Both the position numbers and the translations under genes were made by a program. This document shows, piece after piece, positions 45,658 to 56,188 of a stretch of DNA of 64,000 bases. The DNA is taken from contig NZ_FNFO01000002.1 of assembly GCF_900100765.1 (NCBI RefSeq), positions 837,222-901,221 on the forward strand, in the 5' to 3' direction. Numbering within the stretch: the stretch's first letter is position 1; the number at the start of each line of letters is the position of its first letter. The notes under the pieces are model-generated. The model made no database searches. It worked only from the letters and a program-made list of their open reading frames with translations, and was not told the origin of the DNA. The stretch comes from Catalinimonas alkaloidigena. GTDB lineage: Bacteria > Bacteroidota > Bacteroidia > Cytophagales > Flexibacteraceae.

Positions 45658-47136
45658 ATGAACAGATACATTAAACTATTTTCTCTAGCGGGTTGTGCAC
45701 TGGGCTTTGTCGCCTTTCATGCATGTACCAACTTGGAGGAAGAAGTATATGACCAGATTCCTCAGGGGGAGTTTGGAAAAAACCAGGAGCAACTCGATGC
45801 GTTGGTCGGACCTCTTTTCGGGAGTTTAGCGGACTACTTCGGCCATTATGCGGCCCTCAACACCGCTACAGACGAACAGGTCATTCCTACGCGCGGTGGA
45901 GACTGGAAAGACGGTGACCAATGGAAGCGTGTGCAGCAGCATGACTGGAATGCACAACTGGACGATAACCTGTTTAATGGGTTGTGGACGTTCTGCTATA
46001 ACAACATCACTTCCATCAATCAGCAATTGGATAATGAGTTGATTACGAGCGAACTCACCAAAGCACAGCTAAGGGCGCTCCGTGCTTTTTATCACTACGT
46101 GGCGATGGATAACTTCGGGAACGTCATCATTGCTGATGGGCAGAGTTCGGATACTCCTGAGCAAAGCTCGCGGGCTGAAGTCTATAACTTCATAGAGCAG
46201 GAGTTGCTGACCGTGTTGCCGAACCTCCCTACCGACGTCGTTGCTTCCTACGGCCGTACCAACAAGTATGTGGCGCACATGATTCTGGCGAAGCTTTACT
46301 TAAATGCGGAAGTCTATACGGGAACGGCCCAGTGGGAAAAAGCCAAAGCGCAATGTGACAGCATCATCAATTCCAATGCCTATGGTCTGTCAGGAGACTT
46401 CTTTTCCAACTTTGCTGTACGCAACCAGGATTCGCCGGAAATCATTCTGGCAGCTCCTATGGATGCTTCAGCACGGGGCGGAATGAACATCCAGATGCGT
46501 ACGCTACACTACCAGAGCCAGTTGACCTACAACTTGCCACAGGCTCCTTGGAATGGCTACTGCACTTTGGCCGAGTTCTACAATTCTTTCGAAGAAGGAG
46601 ATACACGGAAGCAAATGTGGTTAGTAGGACAGCAGTATACTGCCACCGGCGACTCCATTTATGACGAAGGAGTACCACTGGCCTTTACCGTCACTATTCC
46701 CGACTTTACCATGTCGGCCGGCCCAACGGCTCGTATTGCAGGCGCACGCAGTGTGAAGTACCAGATCCAGGCCAATCCTCCGGGGACAGACCAAAGCAAC
46801 GACTTTGTCATTTTCCGCTTGGCCGATGTGTACATGATGCGGGGTGAAGCTAAATTCCGGTTAGGCGATATGGCAGGTGCCATGGAAGACATCAACTACG
46901 TGCGCGAACGCCGTGGTGTGGAAGGATTCTCTACGCTGACCGCCGACGACATTCTGGCGGAGCGTGGTCGTGAGTTTGCGTGGGAATACCACCGTCGTCA
47001 GGACCTGATCCGCTTCGGACGGTTCACCGACGCATGGGAGTTCAAACCCGCTTCGACGGAAGCTCGCGAACTGTATCCTATTCCTCAAAGTCAGATTAAC
47101 CTGAACCCGAAGCTGAAGCAGAATCCGGGCTACTAA
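45658..47136 (+). CDS. SusD/RagB glycan-binding lipoprotein
   Basis: A 492-residue surface lipoprotein with lipobox in GFVAFHACTNLEEE. The SusD core is visible: LRALRAFYHYVAMDNFGNVI, then YVAHMILAKLYLNAEVYTGT and the C-terminal LAERGREFAWEYHRRQDLIR with YPIPQSQINLNPKL. It pairs with the SusC at 42470. Followed by a terminator, so the next lipoprotein genes may have their own promoter. Confidence 0.94.
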   Translation: MNRYIKLFSLAGCALGFVAFHACTNLEEEVYDQIPQGEFGKNQEQLDALVGPLFGSLADYFGHYAALNTATDEQVIPTRGGDWKDGDQWKRVQQHDWNAQLDDNLFNGLWTFCYNNITSINQQLDNELITSELTKAQLRALRAFYHYVAMDNFGNVIIADGQSSDTPEQSSRAEVYNFIEQELLTVLPNLPTDVVASYGRTNKYVAHMILAKLYLNAEVYTGTAQWEKAKAQCDSIINSNAYGLSGDFFSNFAVRNQDSPEIILAAPMDASARGGMNIQMRTLHYQSQLTYNLPQAPWNGYCTLAEFYNSFEEGDTRKQMWLVGQQYTATGDSIYDEGVPLAFTVTIPDFTMSAGPTARIAGARSVKYQIQANPPGTDQSNDFVIFRLADVYMMRGEAKFRLGDMAGAMEDINYVRERRGVEGFSTLTADDILAERGREFAWEYHRRQDLIRFGRFTDAWEFKPASTEARELYPIPQSQINLNPKLKQNPGY

Positions 47137-47156
47137 TTTTCTTTGCTGGTAGAATT

Positions 47157-47192
47157 GGAAAAGGCAAACTCTTGACGGGGTTTGCCTTTTCC
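47157..47192 (+). terminator. Terminator after SusD
   Basis: GGAAAAGGCAAAC pairs with GTTTGCCTTTTCC around a loop of about 9 bases, 21 bp after the SusD stop. Confidence 0.8.
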
Positions 47193-47269
47193 TTACCTTT
47201 CGTTGCTTAAATGCTGAACTGCGCTCCCTGGTTCCACCGTTGAGGGGAGTGGACTTGCCCTGATCCGCT

Positions 47270-50200
47270 ATGATGCAGAGACTTTCTCTCCTGCTGTGTG
47301 TGTTGATGCTTCTCGGTGCCTGCCAGACCAATGACCGGGATGCGGCGCGCCCCCCGCAGGGCCCTACGTTGTTCGAAGCTCTTTCGCCCGCCCATACGCA
47401 GGTCTCGTTTGCCAACCGGGTGACCAACCAGAAAGAGTTCAACATTTTCAACTACCGCAACTTTTACAACGGTGGTGGCGTAGCCATCGGCGACGTGAAC
47501 GGCGACAGCCTGCCCGACCTGTTCCTGATCTCTAATCTGCAAGACAACAAACTGTACCTGAACCAGGGAGACCTGCGGTTTCGGGACGTGACCGATGCGG
47601 CGGGTGTGGCGGGGAAACGCGCGTGGAGTACGGGCGCCACACTGGCCGATGTGAACGGCGACGGTTGGCTGGATCTGTACGTGTGCAATGCCGGCAACGG
47701 CGACGACCGTACCAATGAATTGTACATCAACCAGGGTCTTTCGGCCGAGGGCGTCCCGACGTTTACGGAGCAAGCGGCGGCCTACGGACTGGCGGATAAC
47801 GGTTATTCGACTCACGCCGCCTTTTTCGACTACGACCGTGACGGCGACCTCGACCTCTATCTCCTGAACAACAGTTTCATTCCGGTGGGCCGGCTGGGCT
47901 ACGAAAACGTGCGCGAACGACGCGATCCGCTCGGGGGTGATAAACTGTTCCGCAACGATGGCGGTCATTTTACGGACGTCAGCGAAGACGCGGGGATCTA
48001 CGGCAGCCTGATCGGCTTTGGGCTGGGCATCACCATCGGCGATGTGAACAACGACAACTGGCTCGACATCTACATTTCGAACGATTTTTACGAACGCGAC
48101 TACCTCTACATCAACCAGCAGGACGGGACTTTCTCGGATGAGTCGAAGACGTGGATGGGCCACGAAAGCCTTTCGTCGATGGGGGCGGACATGGCCGACC
48201 TGAATAACGATGGACATCAGGATATTTTTGTGACCGACATGCTGCCGGGCGACGACAAGCGCCTGAAAACTACTTCTACGTTCGAGAGTTACGACCTGCA
48301 ACAGCTGAAACTCGCGCGCGATTTCCACTACCAGTACATGCAGAACATGCTGCACCTGAACAACGGCAACAACACGTTCAGCGAAGTAGCCCGACTGTCG
48401 GGGGTGGCGGCGACCGACTGGAGTTGGGGCGCGCTGCTGTTCGACATGGATAACGACGGGCTGAAAGATATTTTTGTCGCCAACGGTGTGGCCCGAGATG
48501 TGACCGATCAGGACTTCGTGAATTTCCTGGCCAACGAAGACAACATGCGGCAGATGGCCGCCGGCAAACGCTTCGATTACCGCGAGTTTCTGGACATGGT
48601 GCCTGCCTCGCCCATTCCCAACTACGCCTTCCACAACGAAGGCGGGCTGCAGTTTCGCAACCGGGCGCAGGAGTGGGGCCTGGGGCAACCCGGTTTCTCG
48701 AACGGCGCAGCTTACGGTGACCTGGACGGCGACGGCGACCTCGATCTGGTGGTCAACAACATCGATACGCTGGCGTCCATATACCGGAACACGGCTTCCG
48801 ACCGGCTCCAGCAGCATTACCTGCGTGTGGGGCTAAAGGGCTACGACCGCAACCGAAACGGCATCGGGACCAAAGTCTACGTCCACCAGCCTCAGCGGAC
48901 ACTTTATTTGCAACAAATGCCGAACCGGGGGTTCCAGTCGTCTGTGGACCTGACGCTCGTGTTTGGCCTGGGCAACGAGGCGCGCATTGATTCGGTGACG
49001 GTGATCTGGCCCGACGACCGGCAGCAGGTGCTGCACGACATCACCGCCGATCGTACGCTGTGGCTCGACCATGCACAGGCCGATCGGTCATGGCAGCCCA
49101 TGCCGCCGACCACAACGCCGCTCTTCACCGACGCCACGCGCCAGGTGCACCTCGATTACACCCACCAGGAAAGCAGTTTTGTGGACTACAACCGCGATCC
49201 GCTACTCAAACAACGGTTCTCAACGCAGGGGCCGGCCCTGGCAGTGGGCGACATCGACGGCGATGGCCTCGACGACGTGTTTCTGGGCGGCGCGGCTGGC
49301 CAGAGCAGCCAGCTTTTTCTGCAACAGGCCAACGGCACGTTCCGGAACGTGACGCCCCCGCTGTTTGCTGAAGCAAAAGCCTCGGAAGACGTGGATGCGC
49401 TCTTTTTCGATGCGGACGAAGACGGTGACCAGGACCTGTACGTGGTGACGGGCAGTAACGAGTTTGCTCCCAACGCCCCCGAACTGATCGACCGGCTGTA
49501 CCTGAACGACGGGCACGGTCGGTTTACGCTCGATACCGAGCTGCCGAATCTGGCGTTCAGCGGCTCGTGTGTCGCCGCGGCCGATTTTGATCGCGACGGG
49601 GACATGGATCTGTTTGTCGGCGGGCGCCTGGTGCCGGGGCAATACGGACAAGATCCACCCAGCTACCTCTACATCAACAACGGACACGGCAGTTTTAAGA
49701 ACTACACCAAGCGCTACCTGCCTGCCAACGAACTGGGCATGATCACCGATGCCTGTTGGGCCGACGTGGACGGTGACGACTATCCAGAGCTGGTCGTGGT
49801 CGGTGACTGGATGCCCGTCACGATCTATCAAAACGTTCGGGGTAAATCGCTGGAACCTCGCGAAGTGGCAGGCTCGGCAGGCTGGTGGAACGCCCTGGAA
49901 CCGGCCGACCTGGACGGCGACGGCGACCTCGATTTTGTGCTGGGCAATCTGGGCCGCAACTCGCACCTGCGGGCCAGCGCGCAGCAACCGGCCGAGCTGT
50001 ACGTGCACGATTTCGACGGGAATGGCGTAGTGGAACAACTCATCACCACCTACAAAGAAGACGGCAATGCTTATCCGATGATTCTGAAACACGATCTGCA
50101 AAAGCAGATGCCCAATACCAAAAAGAATTTTGTGAAGTACGCCGACTACGCCGGCAAGCGGTTGGAAGATATTTTTACCCCAGAGGAGTTGGCCGGAGCT

Positions 50201-50617
50201 TTACAGAAACAGGTGGTGAATCCTAACACGTGCCTTCTGCGCAACGACGGCGGTCAGTTTACCCTGGAGCCGCTGCCGGTAGAGGCACAGGTGTCGCCGG
50301 TCTGTGGCATTCAGGTAGACGACTTCGACGGCGACGGCCAATCGGACATTCTACTGGCCGGTAACTTTTTCGACGTGTTGCCCGAAATCGGTCGGTACGA
50401 CGCTTCTTATGGCCTGGTGCTGTGTGGGAAAAAGGACGGAAGCTACCAGCCGCTTCGCCCGCAGGAGTCCGGCTTCTTTACCCGGGGGCAGGTACGCCAC
50501 GTGCAGCCCGCCCGCGGCCGGGGCGAGGAGCGGTGGTTGATTCTGGCTAAAAACGACGCGGCGGCGCAGGTGATGCGGTATGCGCCCGCGCACGAAACGA
50601 TTCAGACAAGAAAGTGA
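47270..50617 (+). CDS. FG-GAP/VCBS repeat lipoprotein with ASPIC/UnbV domain (first copy)
   Basis: A 1115-residue surface lipoprotein with lipobox in LMLLGACQTND. Most of it is FG-GAP/VCBS beta-propeller repeats with calcium-type loops such as GDVNGDSLPDLF, DVNGDGWLDLY and YDRDGDLDLYLL. An ASPIC/UnbV domain lies at about 513-590 (HYLRVGLKGYDRNRNGIGTK). A second propeller set follows, then a conserved tail (YVHDFDGNGVVEQLITTYKE, VKYADYAGKRLEDIF). Such proteins often accompany SusC/SusD in Bacteroidota, and a glycan-binding or surface scaffold role is inferred. Its stop overlaps the next gene's ATG by one base. The start is ATG 47270 or 47273. Confidence 0.9.
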   Translation: MMQRLSLLLCVLMLLGACQTNDRDAARPPQGPTLFEALSPAHTQVSFANRVTNQKEFNIFNYRNFYNGGGVAIGDVNGDSLPDLFLISNLQDNKLYLNQGDLRFRDVTDAAGVAGKRAWSTGATLADVNGDGWLDLYVCNAGNGDDRTNELYINQGLSAEGVPTFTEQAAAYGLADNGYSTHAAFFDYDRDGDLDLYLLNNSFIPVGRLGYENVRERRDPLGGDKLFRNDGGHFTDVSEDAGIYGSLIGFGLGITIGDVNNDNWLDIYISNDFYERDYLYINQQDGTFSDESKTWMGHESLSSMGADMADLNNDGHQDIFVTDMLPGDDKRLKTTSTFESYDLQQLKLARDFHYQYMQNMLHLNNGNNTFSEVARLSGVAATDWSWGALLFDMDNDGLKDIFVANGVARDVTDQDFVNFLANEDNMRQMAAGKRFDYREFLDMVPASPIPNYAFHNEGGLQFRNRAQEWGLGQPGFSNGAAYGDLDGDGDLDLVVNNIDTLASIYRNTASDRLQQHYLRVGLKGYDRNRNGIGTKVYVHQPQRTLYLQQMPNRGFQSSVDLTLVFGLGNEARIDSVTVIWPDDRQQVLHDITADRTLWLDHAQADRSWQPMPPTTTPLFTDATRQVHLDYTHQESSFVDYNRDPLLKQRFSTQGPALAVGDIDGDGLDDVFLGGAAGQSSQLFLQQANGTFRNVTPPLFAEAKASEDVDALFFDADEDGDQDLYVVTGSNEFAPNAPELIDRLYLNDGHGRFTLDTELPNLAFSGSCVAAADFDRDGDMDLFVGGRLVPGQYGQDPPSYLYINNGHGSFKNYTKRYLPANELGMITDACWADVDGDDYPELVVVGDWMPVTIYQNVRGKSLEPREVAGSAGWWNALEPADLDGDGDLDFVLGNLGRNSHLRASAQQPAELYVHDFDGNGVVEQLITTYKEDGNAYPMILKHDLQKQMPNTKKNFVKYADYAGKRLEDIFTPEELAGALQKQVVNPNTCLLRNDGGQFTLEPLPVEAQVSPVCGIQVDDFDGDGQSDILLAGNFFDVLPEIGRYDASYGLVLCGKKDGSYQPLRPQESGFFTRGQVRHVQPARGRGEERWLILAKNDAAAQVMRYAPAHETIQTRK

Positions 50618-53600
50618 TGAAACAAGCAATAGTGGGAATGGTGTGCCTCGCGACGGGCTTGCTCTGGTCATGCCAGCCTTCGGAAACGACGGAACAGGCG
50701 CCGGAGCATCCGCTGTTCGAGGCGCTGGATTCGGCGCAGACGGGCGTGACGTTCGTCAACCACCTGGAGTACCAGGAAGACCTCAACATCCTCGACTACC
50801 TCTACTTCTACAACGGGGCGGGCGTAGCGGTCGGCGACGTCAACGGCGACGGGAAAAACGACCTTTATTTTGTCTCGAACCGCCAGAAAAATAAGCTCTA
50901 CCTGAATCGATCCACGCCCGGACCAGGCAACCTGCGGTTTGAAGACGCCACGGAAGCGGCGGGTGTCGGGGGCTATTCCGACTGGCAGACCGGTGTAACG
51001 ATGGCCGACGTCAACGGCGACGGCTGGCTCGACATCTACCTCTGTGCGGTCGCTAACTTCCGCGGGCTGGAAGGTGCCAACGAACTCTACATCAACGACG
51101 GTCCCGACGAAACGGGGCAGGTCACCTTTACCGAACGCTCCGCGGAGTATGGCGTCGACTTCAGTGGGTTTGCCACGCAGGCCGCCTTTTTCGATTATGA
51201 CCACGACGGTGACCTTGACCTGTACCTGCTGAACCACGCCGTGCATACCTCGCGGAGCTACGACCGCGTCAGCACCCGCGCGCTGGTACATCAGGAGTCG
51301 GGGGATCGACTCTATAAAAATCAGTTGCAGGAGACTGGCCGGGCAGGCTTTGTCGACGTGAGCGAACAGGCGGGGATCTACCAGGCGGCGATGGGCTACG
51401 GCCTGGGGGTGTCGGTGGCCGACCTGAACAACGACGGCTGGGACGACATTTACGTCTCGAACGATTTTCACGAGGACGATTACTATTACGTCAACAACGG
51501 CGACGGCACCTTTACCGAACGTGCGCGAGACCACTTCCGGCACCTGAGCCGCTACTCGATGGGCAACGACGTGGGCGACCTCAACGGCGACGGGTATCAG
51601 GATGTACTGACGCTCGACATGTACCCGGAAGACGAAGTCGTGGAGAAATCGTCGTTGGGCGAAGACCCGTTCGACATCTACCGCTACAAACTCGACTACG
51701 GGTATTTTTACCAGTACAGCCGCAACTGCCTGCAACTCAACATGGGTGGAGAGAAATTCGCCGACGTCGGGGCGATGGCGGGCATGGCCGCGACCGACTG
51801 GAGCTGGAGTACGCTGCTGGCCGACTACGACCTCGACGGACGCAAAGACATTTTCGTGTCGAACGGCATCGTCCACCGCCCCAACAATCTGGAATACGTC
51901 AAATTCGCGTCCGGCGACTCGCTGCGCTATGCGATGGAAACCTCGACCAGTCTGGACCAACGGGCCATCGCCATGATGCCCGAAGGCAAAACCCACAACT
52001 ACCTGTTTCAGGGCACCGACTCTCTGCGCTTTCACGACCGGTCGGTCGCATGGGGCCTGGGCGAGCCGAACATTTCGAACGGCGCGGCCTACGCCGACCT
52101 GGATGGTGACGGTGACCTCGACCTGATCATCAATAACATCAACGAACCTGCGCACGTCTACGAAAACCAGACGAACACGCTGGGGCAACCGCACTACCTC
52201 CGGGTGCAACTGAAAGGGACGGCAGGTAATACGTACGGTGTGGGGGCAAAGGTGATCCTGAAATCCGGCGGAAAATTGCAATTGCAGCAACTCATGCCGA
52301 CGCGGGGTTTTCTGTCGGCGGTGGAGCCGACGCTGACGTTCGGGCTGGGCACGCAAACCAAGATCGACACGCTCCTGGTATGTTGGGAAGACCAGCGGAC
52401 GCAGTTGCTGACCGACGTGCCCATCGATACCACGTTGATCCTGCACCAAACTTCTGCCGACGGCGGACGCGAACGCTATCAAGCCTTTTTCCCGAAGCCG
52501 CAGCCGCTTTTCGAGGACGTGACGCCCGCCATACCGGTGGATTACGTGCACCACGAGAATCAGTTTTTCGACTTCTACCGCGAGAGCCTGATTCCCTTCC
52601 ACGTCTCGACCGAAGGGCCGCGTCTGGCCGTGGGCGACGTGAACGGCGACAGCCTCGACGATTTCTTTGTCGGCGGTGCCAAGTGGCAGGCCGGACAACT
52701 TTTTGTCCAAACGCCACAGGGCGGTTTCAATCCGCTGGCGCAACCGGCCTTTCGGACGGATTCTACTTACGAGGACGTGGGCGCGGCCTTTTTCGATGCC
52801 GATGGCGACGGGGATCTGGACCTGTATGTGGTCAGTGGCGGCAACGAATTTTACGACCAGATGCCCGAGCAGTACGACCGCCTCTACCTGAACGACGGGC
52901 AGGGCCACCTGACCCGCGCAACGGACCACCTGCCGCCCATGCCCGACAATACCGGATGCGTTCGCCCCTTCGATGTGGACGGTGACGGTGACCTCGATCT
53001 GTTTGTGGGCGGGCGCGTTGTCTCGTATCACTACGGCGCGAGCCCCCGCTCATACCTGCTCGTGAACGACGGAACGGGCCATTTTTCCGATCGGACCGAA
53101 GCATTGGCGCCCGACCTGCAACGCGCCGGGCTGGTGTCGGATGCGGTCTGGGTCGATTATGACCGGGACGGCGATGGCGATCTGATCCTGGCGGGTGACT
53201 GGATGCCCATCCGCGTATTTCGTAACGAAGCGGGGAAACTGACTGAGGCCACCGAAGCCGGATTATCGGGAACGGAAGGTTTGTGGGCCAGCCTGACGGC
53301 GGCTGATTTCGACGGCGACGGCGACCTAGACCTCATGGCCGGAAACTTGGGCCTGAACACGAAGCTGCGCAAAACCGAAGGCACCACGCTGAAGATGTAC
53401 GTGAAGGACCTGGACGGCAACGAAACGCTCGACCAGATCCTGACTTACAACGTGGGCGACCGCTGGTACACCGTGGCAACGAAAGATGAACTGGGCAAAC
53501 AACTGCCGGGCATCATCAACAAGCGTTTCACCAGCTACAAAGACTTCGCTGGAAAAACGGTGGACGAGATCTTCACCGCAGACGAACTGAATGGCGCGGA

Positions 53601-54024
53601 CGTGCTGGAAGTCAATGAGTTCCGGTCGCTCTACCTGGAAAATACCGGCACCGGTTCGTTTATCACCCGGCCGCTGCCGGAGATGGCACAGGTTTCCAAA
53701 ATCTACGCCCTCCATCCCGAAGACGCTGACGGCGACGGCAACCTGGACGTTTTGCTGGGCGGGAACTACCACGGCGTCAGTGTCTATCAAGGGCGATACG
53801 ACGGCAGTTACGGCCTGATGCTGAAAGGCGACGGAAAAGGGCATTTTACATCTGTCCTGCCTACCGACTGCGGCTTCCTATTGGAAGGCGAAGTCCGCGA
53901 CATTCAGTCGATCCGCACTACACAGGGCTCGCTCCTGCTCATCGCCCGCAACGGCCTGCCGTTACAGCTGTTCCGTCCGATGCAACAGGAACCCAGCAAG
54001 GCGATGGCGCACGCGGGGCGTTAA
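50617..54024 (+). CDS. FG-GAP/VCBS repeat lipoprotein with ASPIC/UnbV domain (second copy)
   Basis: A 1135-residue paralogue of the previous gene with the same order: lipobox (ATGLLWSCQPSE), N-terminal propeller repeats (YDHDGDLDLYLLNH), ASPIC/UnbV at about 524-600 (HYLRVQLKGTAGNTYGVGAK), a second propeller (DVDGDGDLDLFVGG) and the shared tail (YVKDLDGNETLDQILTYN, FTSYKDFAGKTVDEIF). Translation is coupled through the shared A of TGATG; a GTG one codon upstream is also in frame. The pair looks like a tandem gene duplication that has since diverged considerably. Confidence 0.9.
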   Translation: MKQAIVGMVCLATGLLWSCQPSETTEQAPEHPLFEALDSAQTGVTFVNHLEYQEDLNILDYLYFYNGAGVAVGDVNGDGKNDLYFVSNRQKNKLYLNRSTPGPGNLRFEDATEAAGVGGYSDWQTGVTMADVNGDGWLDIYLCAVANFRGLEGANELYINDGPDETGQVTFTERSAEYGVDFSGFATQAAFFDYDHDGDLDLYLLNHAVHTSRSYDRVSTRALVHQESGDRLYKNQLQETGRAGFVDVSEQAGIYQAAMGYGLGVSVADLNNDGWDDIYVSNDFHEDDYYYVNNGDGTFTERARDHFRHLSRYSMGNDVGDLNGDGYQDVLTLDMYPEDEVVEKSSLGEDPFDIYRYKLDYGYFYQYSRNCLQLNMGGEKFADVGAMAGMAATDWSWSTLLADYDLDGRKDIFVSNGIVHRPNNLEYVKFASGDSLRYAMETSTSLDQRAIAMMPEGKTHNYLFQGTDSLRFHDRSVAWGLGEPNISNGAAYADLDGDGDLDLIINNINEPAHVYENQTNTLGQPHYLRVQLKGTAGNTYGVGAKVILKSGGKLQLQQLMPTRGFLSAVEPTLTFGLGTQTKIDTLLVCWEDQRTQLLTDVPIDTTLILHQTSADGGRERYQAFFPKPQPLFEDVTPAIPVDYVHHENQFFDFYRESLIPFHVSTEGPRLAVGDVNGDSLDDFFVGGAKWQAGQLFVQTPQGGFNPLAQPAFRTDSTYEDVGAAFFDADGDGDLDLYVVSGGNEFYDQMPEQYDRLYLNDGQGHLTRATDHLPPMPDNTGCVRPFDVDGDGDLDLFVGGRVVSYHYGASPRSYLLVNDGTGHFSDRTEALAPDLQRAGLVSDAVWVDYDRDGDGDLILAGDWMPIRVFRNEAGKLTEATEAGLSGTEGLWASLTAADFDGDGDLDLMAGNLGLNTKLRKTEGTTLKMYVKDLDGNETLDQILTYNVGDRWYTVATKDELGKQLPGIINKRFTSYKDFAGKTVDEIFTADELNGADVLEVNEFRSLYLENTGTGSFITRPLPEMAQVSKIYALHPEDADGDGNLDVLLGGNYHGVSVYQGRYDGSYGLMLKGDGKGHFTSVLPTDCGFLLEGEVRDIQSIRTTQGSLLLIARNGLPLQLFRPMQQEPSKAMAHAGR

Positions 54025-54145
54025 CATGATAGTGTAGTGGTTATGCTTATCCGTATCGATGGAGTTGGCCGCAGTGGCGGGACACTTCGGTGCTACAGAT
54101 TAGCGCTAAGAGTTAACAAATCATAAAGCAACGTAATAGCACGAA

Positions 54146-56107
54146 ATGCCGAATACCTGCCGCCTGAAAAATATGGGTAACTTGCTCACCACCATGAACG
54201 TACCTCACTGCCTCGTTACACTTGCGCTGGTGGTCGTAAGCACGATCGCCGTACATGCGCAAGCGCCTTCGGTTGCCATCATCCCCCAACCTGTCAGCCT
54301 GGAAAAGGGGCAGGGCACATTTCCACTCGTCAGTGCTACCTCCATCGTGGTGCCGAGCGGCCAACCTGACGTGCAGAAAATCGGCACGTACCTGTCGGAC
54401 GAAATTCAACCGGCGACGGGTTATCAACTCAAGGTGACGGAGACGCTAAGTCCATCGGCGATTGTCCTGACGCTCAACGCTCAACCGGACGCGGCGCTGG
54501 GTGAGGAAGGCTACCGGCTGGAAGCCACCGCGCAACAAATTACCATCGCGGCCAACCAACCCGCCGGGCTGTTCTACGGTGTGCAGTCGCTGTTGCAACT
54601 CCTGCCGAAAGAGATCGAGAGCGACACGAAAGCCGAGGGGGTGGAGTGGGCCATTCCGGCCGTGACCATCACCGACGCACCGCGCTTCGGCTGGCGGGGC
54701 ATCATGCTCGACGTGAGCCGTCACTTCTACACGCAAGAGGAGGTCAAAGCCTTCATCGACCACATCGCCCGCTACAAATTCAACCGGTTCCACTGGCACC
54801 TGACCGACGACCAGGGCTGGCGCGTGGAAATCAAAAGCTTGCCGAAACTGACCTCGGTGGGGGCATGGCGCGTGCCGCGTGTCGGACGGTGGGGAAACCA
54901 CGCACCTCCGGCAAAAGGCGAAAAGGCTACGGACGGCGGCTTCTACACGCAGGACGACATCCGCGAAGTGGTGCAGTATGCCAAAGACCGCTACATCGAA
55001 ATCCTGCCCGAAATCGACGTGCCCGGCCACAGCATGGCGGCCATCGCGGCCTACCCGGAACTGGCCTGCACCGAAGACCCCAACGCGATGGTGAACCCCG
55101 GCAGCAAGTTTTCGACGTGGCACGGCAACGGAAAATTTACGATGCACATCGACAACACACTGGACCCGTCGGAAGAGGATACCTATACGTTTATGGACAA
55201 GGTGATGACCGAAGTGGCGCAACTGTTCCCCTTCGAGTACATCCACATGGGCGGCGACGAGTGCTACAAGGGCTACTGGGAAAAAGACGCCAGCTGTCAG
55301 GCGCTGATGAAGCAAAAGGGCATGAAAAGCGCCGAAGAACTCCAGAGTTACTTCTCGAAACGCGTGCACGACATCATCACCAGCAAGGGCAAAAAAACCA
55401 TCGGGTGGGACGAGATTCTGGAAGGCGGCTTGCCCAAAGGCGCGGCGGTGATGAGCTGGCGTGGCATGAAGGGCGGCATTGAGGCGGCGCATTTGGGCGC
55501 TCCTGTCGTGATGAGTCCGTCGCCAATGGCCTACCTCGACCTCTACCAGGGCGATCCATCTGTCGAGCCGCCGACGTACAGCATGGCCCGGCTGAAGGAC
55601 AGCTACGCGTGGGACCCAGTGCCCGAGGGCGTCAAATCCAGCCTGATTCTGGGGTCGCAGGGCAACGTCTGGACCGAACAACTGGCCGCCCCTTCGCAGT
55701 TACAATACATGATGTACCCGCGCGCGTTTGCCATTGCCGAGATCGGCTGGACGGCGAAAAACCAAAAGAGTTGGGAAGGATTCGTGCCGCGCGTGGAGCA
55801 GCACATGGCCCGTTTCGACGAGGCAGGAATAAACTACGCGCGGAGTATCTACGACGCCATCATCCAGGTGAAAAAGAATCCGGCTGGCAATCTGGTCGTC
55901 ACACTATCGACCGAAGTGCCCGGCGTGGATCTTTACTACACACTCGACAACTCGCTGCCCAACCAATACTACAATCCCTACAAAGAACCCATCGTCGTTC
56001 CGAAGGGCGTCGACCTGTTCCGCGTCATTTCCTACCGCAACGGCGAAGTAGCCGGGAAGATGATCTCCCTCACAGCCGAAGAACTGGCCAAACGCGTCAA
56101 AAAGTAA
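54146..56107 (+). CDS. GH20 beta-N-acetylhexosaminidase
   Basis: A 653-residue exported enzyme removing terminal GlcNAc or GalNAc. It has a signal helix (CLVTLALVVVSTIAVHAQ), a GH20b-like N-terminal domain and the catalytic barrel with WRGIMLDVSRHFYTQEEVKA, FHWHLTDDQGWRVEIK and the catalytic pair D371-E372 in HMGGDECYKGYW. A C-terminal beta domain ends in SYRNGEVAGKMISLTAEELA. The start may be ATG 54146, 54173 or 54194; the first supplies positive charges before the signal helix. It ends the SusC/SusD/FG-GAP locus. Its last ~60 bp and the following 75 bp recur at 56926-57066 and in decayed form at 59329-59390. Confidence 0.94.
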   Translation: MPNTCRLKNMGNLLTTMNVPHCLVTLALVVVSTIAVHAQAPSVAIIPQPVSLEKGQGTFPLVSATSIVVPSGQPDVQKIGTYLSDEIQPATGYQLKVTETLSPSAIVLTLNAQPDAALGEEGYRLEATAQQITIAANQPAGLFYGVQSLLQLLPKEIESDTKAEGVEWAIPAVTITDAPRFGWRGIMLDVSRHFYTQEEVKAFIDHIARYKFNRFHWHLTDDQGWRVEIKSLPKLTSVGAWRVPRVGRWGNHAPPAKGEKATDGGFYTQDDIREVVQYAKDRYIEILPEIDVPGHSMAAIAAYPELACTEDPNAMVNPGSKFSTWHGNGKFTMHIDNTLDPSEEDTYTFMDKVMTEVAQLFPFEYIHMGGDECYKGYWEKDASCQALMKQKGMKSAEELQSYFSKRVHDIITSKGKKTIGWDEILEGGLPKGAAVMSWRGMKGGIEAAHLGAPVVMSPSPMAYLDLYQGDPSVEPPTYSMARLKDSYAWDPVPEGVKSSLILGSQGNVWTEQLAAPSQLQYMMYPRAFAIAEIGWTAKNQKSWEGFVPRVEQHMARFDEAGINYARSIYDAIIQVKKNPAGNLVVTLSTEVPGVDLYYTLDNSLPNQYYNPYKEPIVVPKGVDLFRVISYRNGEVAGKMISLTAEELAKRVKK

Positions 56108-56185
56108 AACGGACGAAAGCGGGTGCTCAGGATTCGCTGGCGAACGCCTGCGTGACCAGTTCGGTATGAAGGTCCTCGTTAACGG
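56036..56185 (+). repeat. GH20-tail direct repeat, copy 1 (intact gene end)
   Basis: This covers the last codons of the GH20 gene plus ~75 bp beyond the stop, up to TTAACGG. It is the parent of two further copies. It is identical to copy 2 over 56065-56086, and similar throughout. Confidence 0.85.
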
Positions 56186-56188
56186 TTG

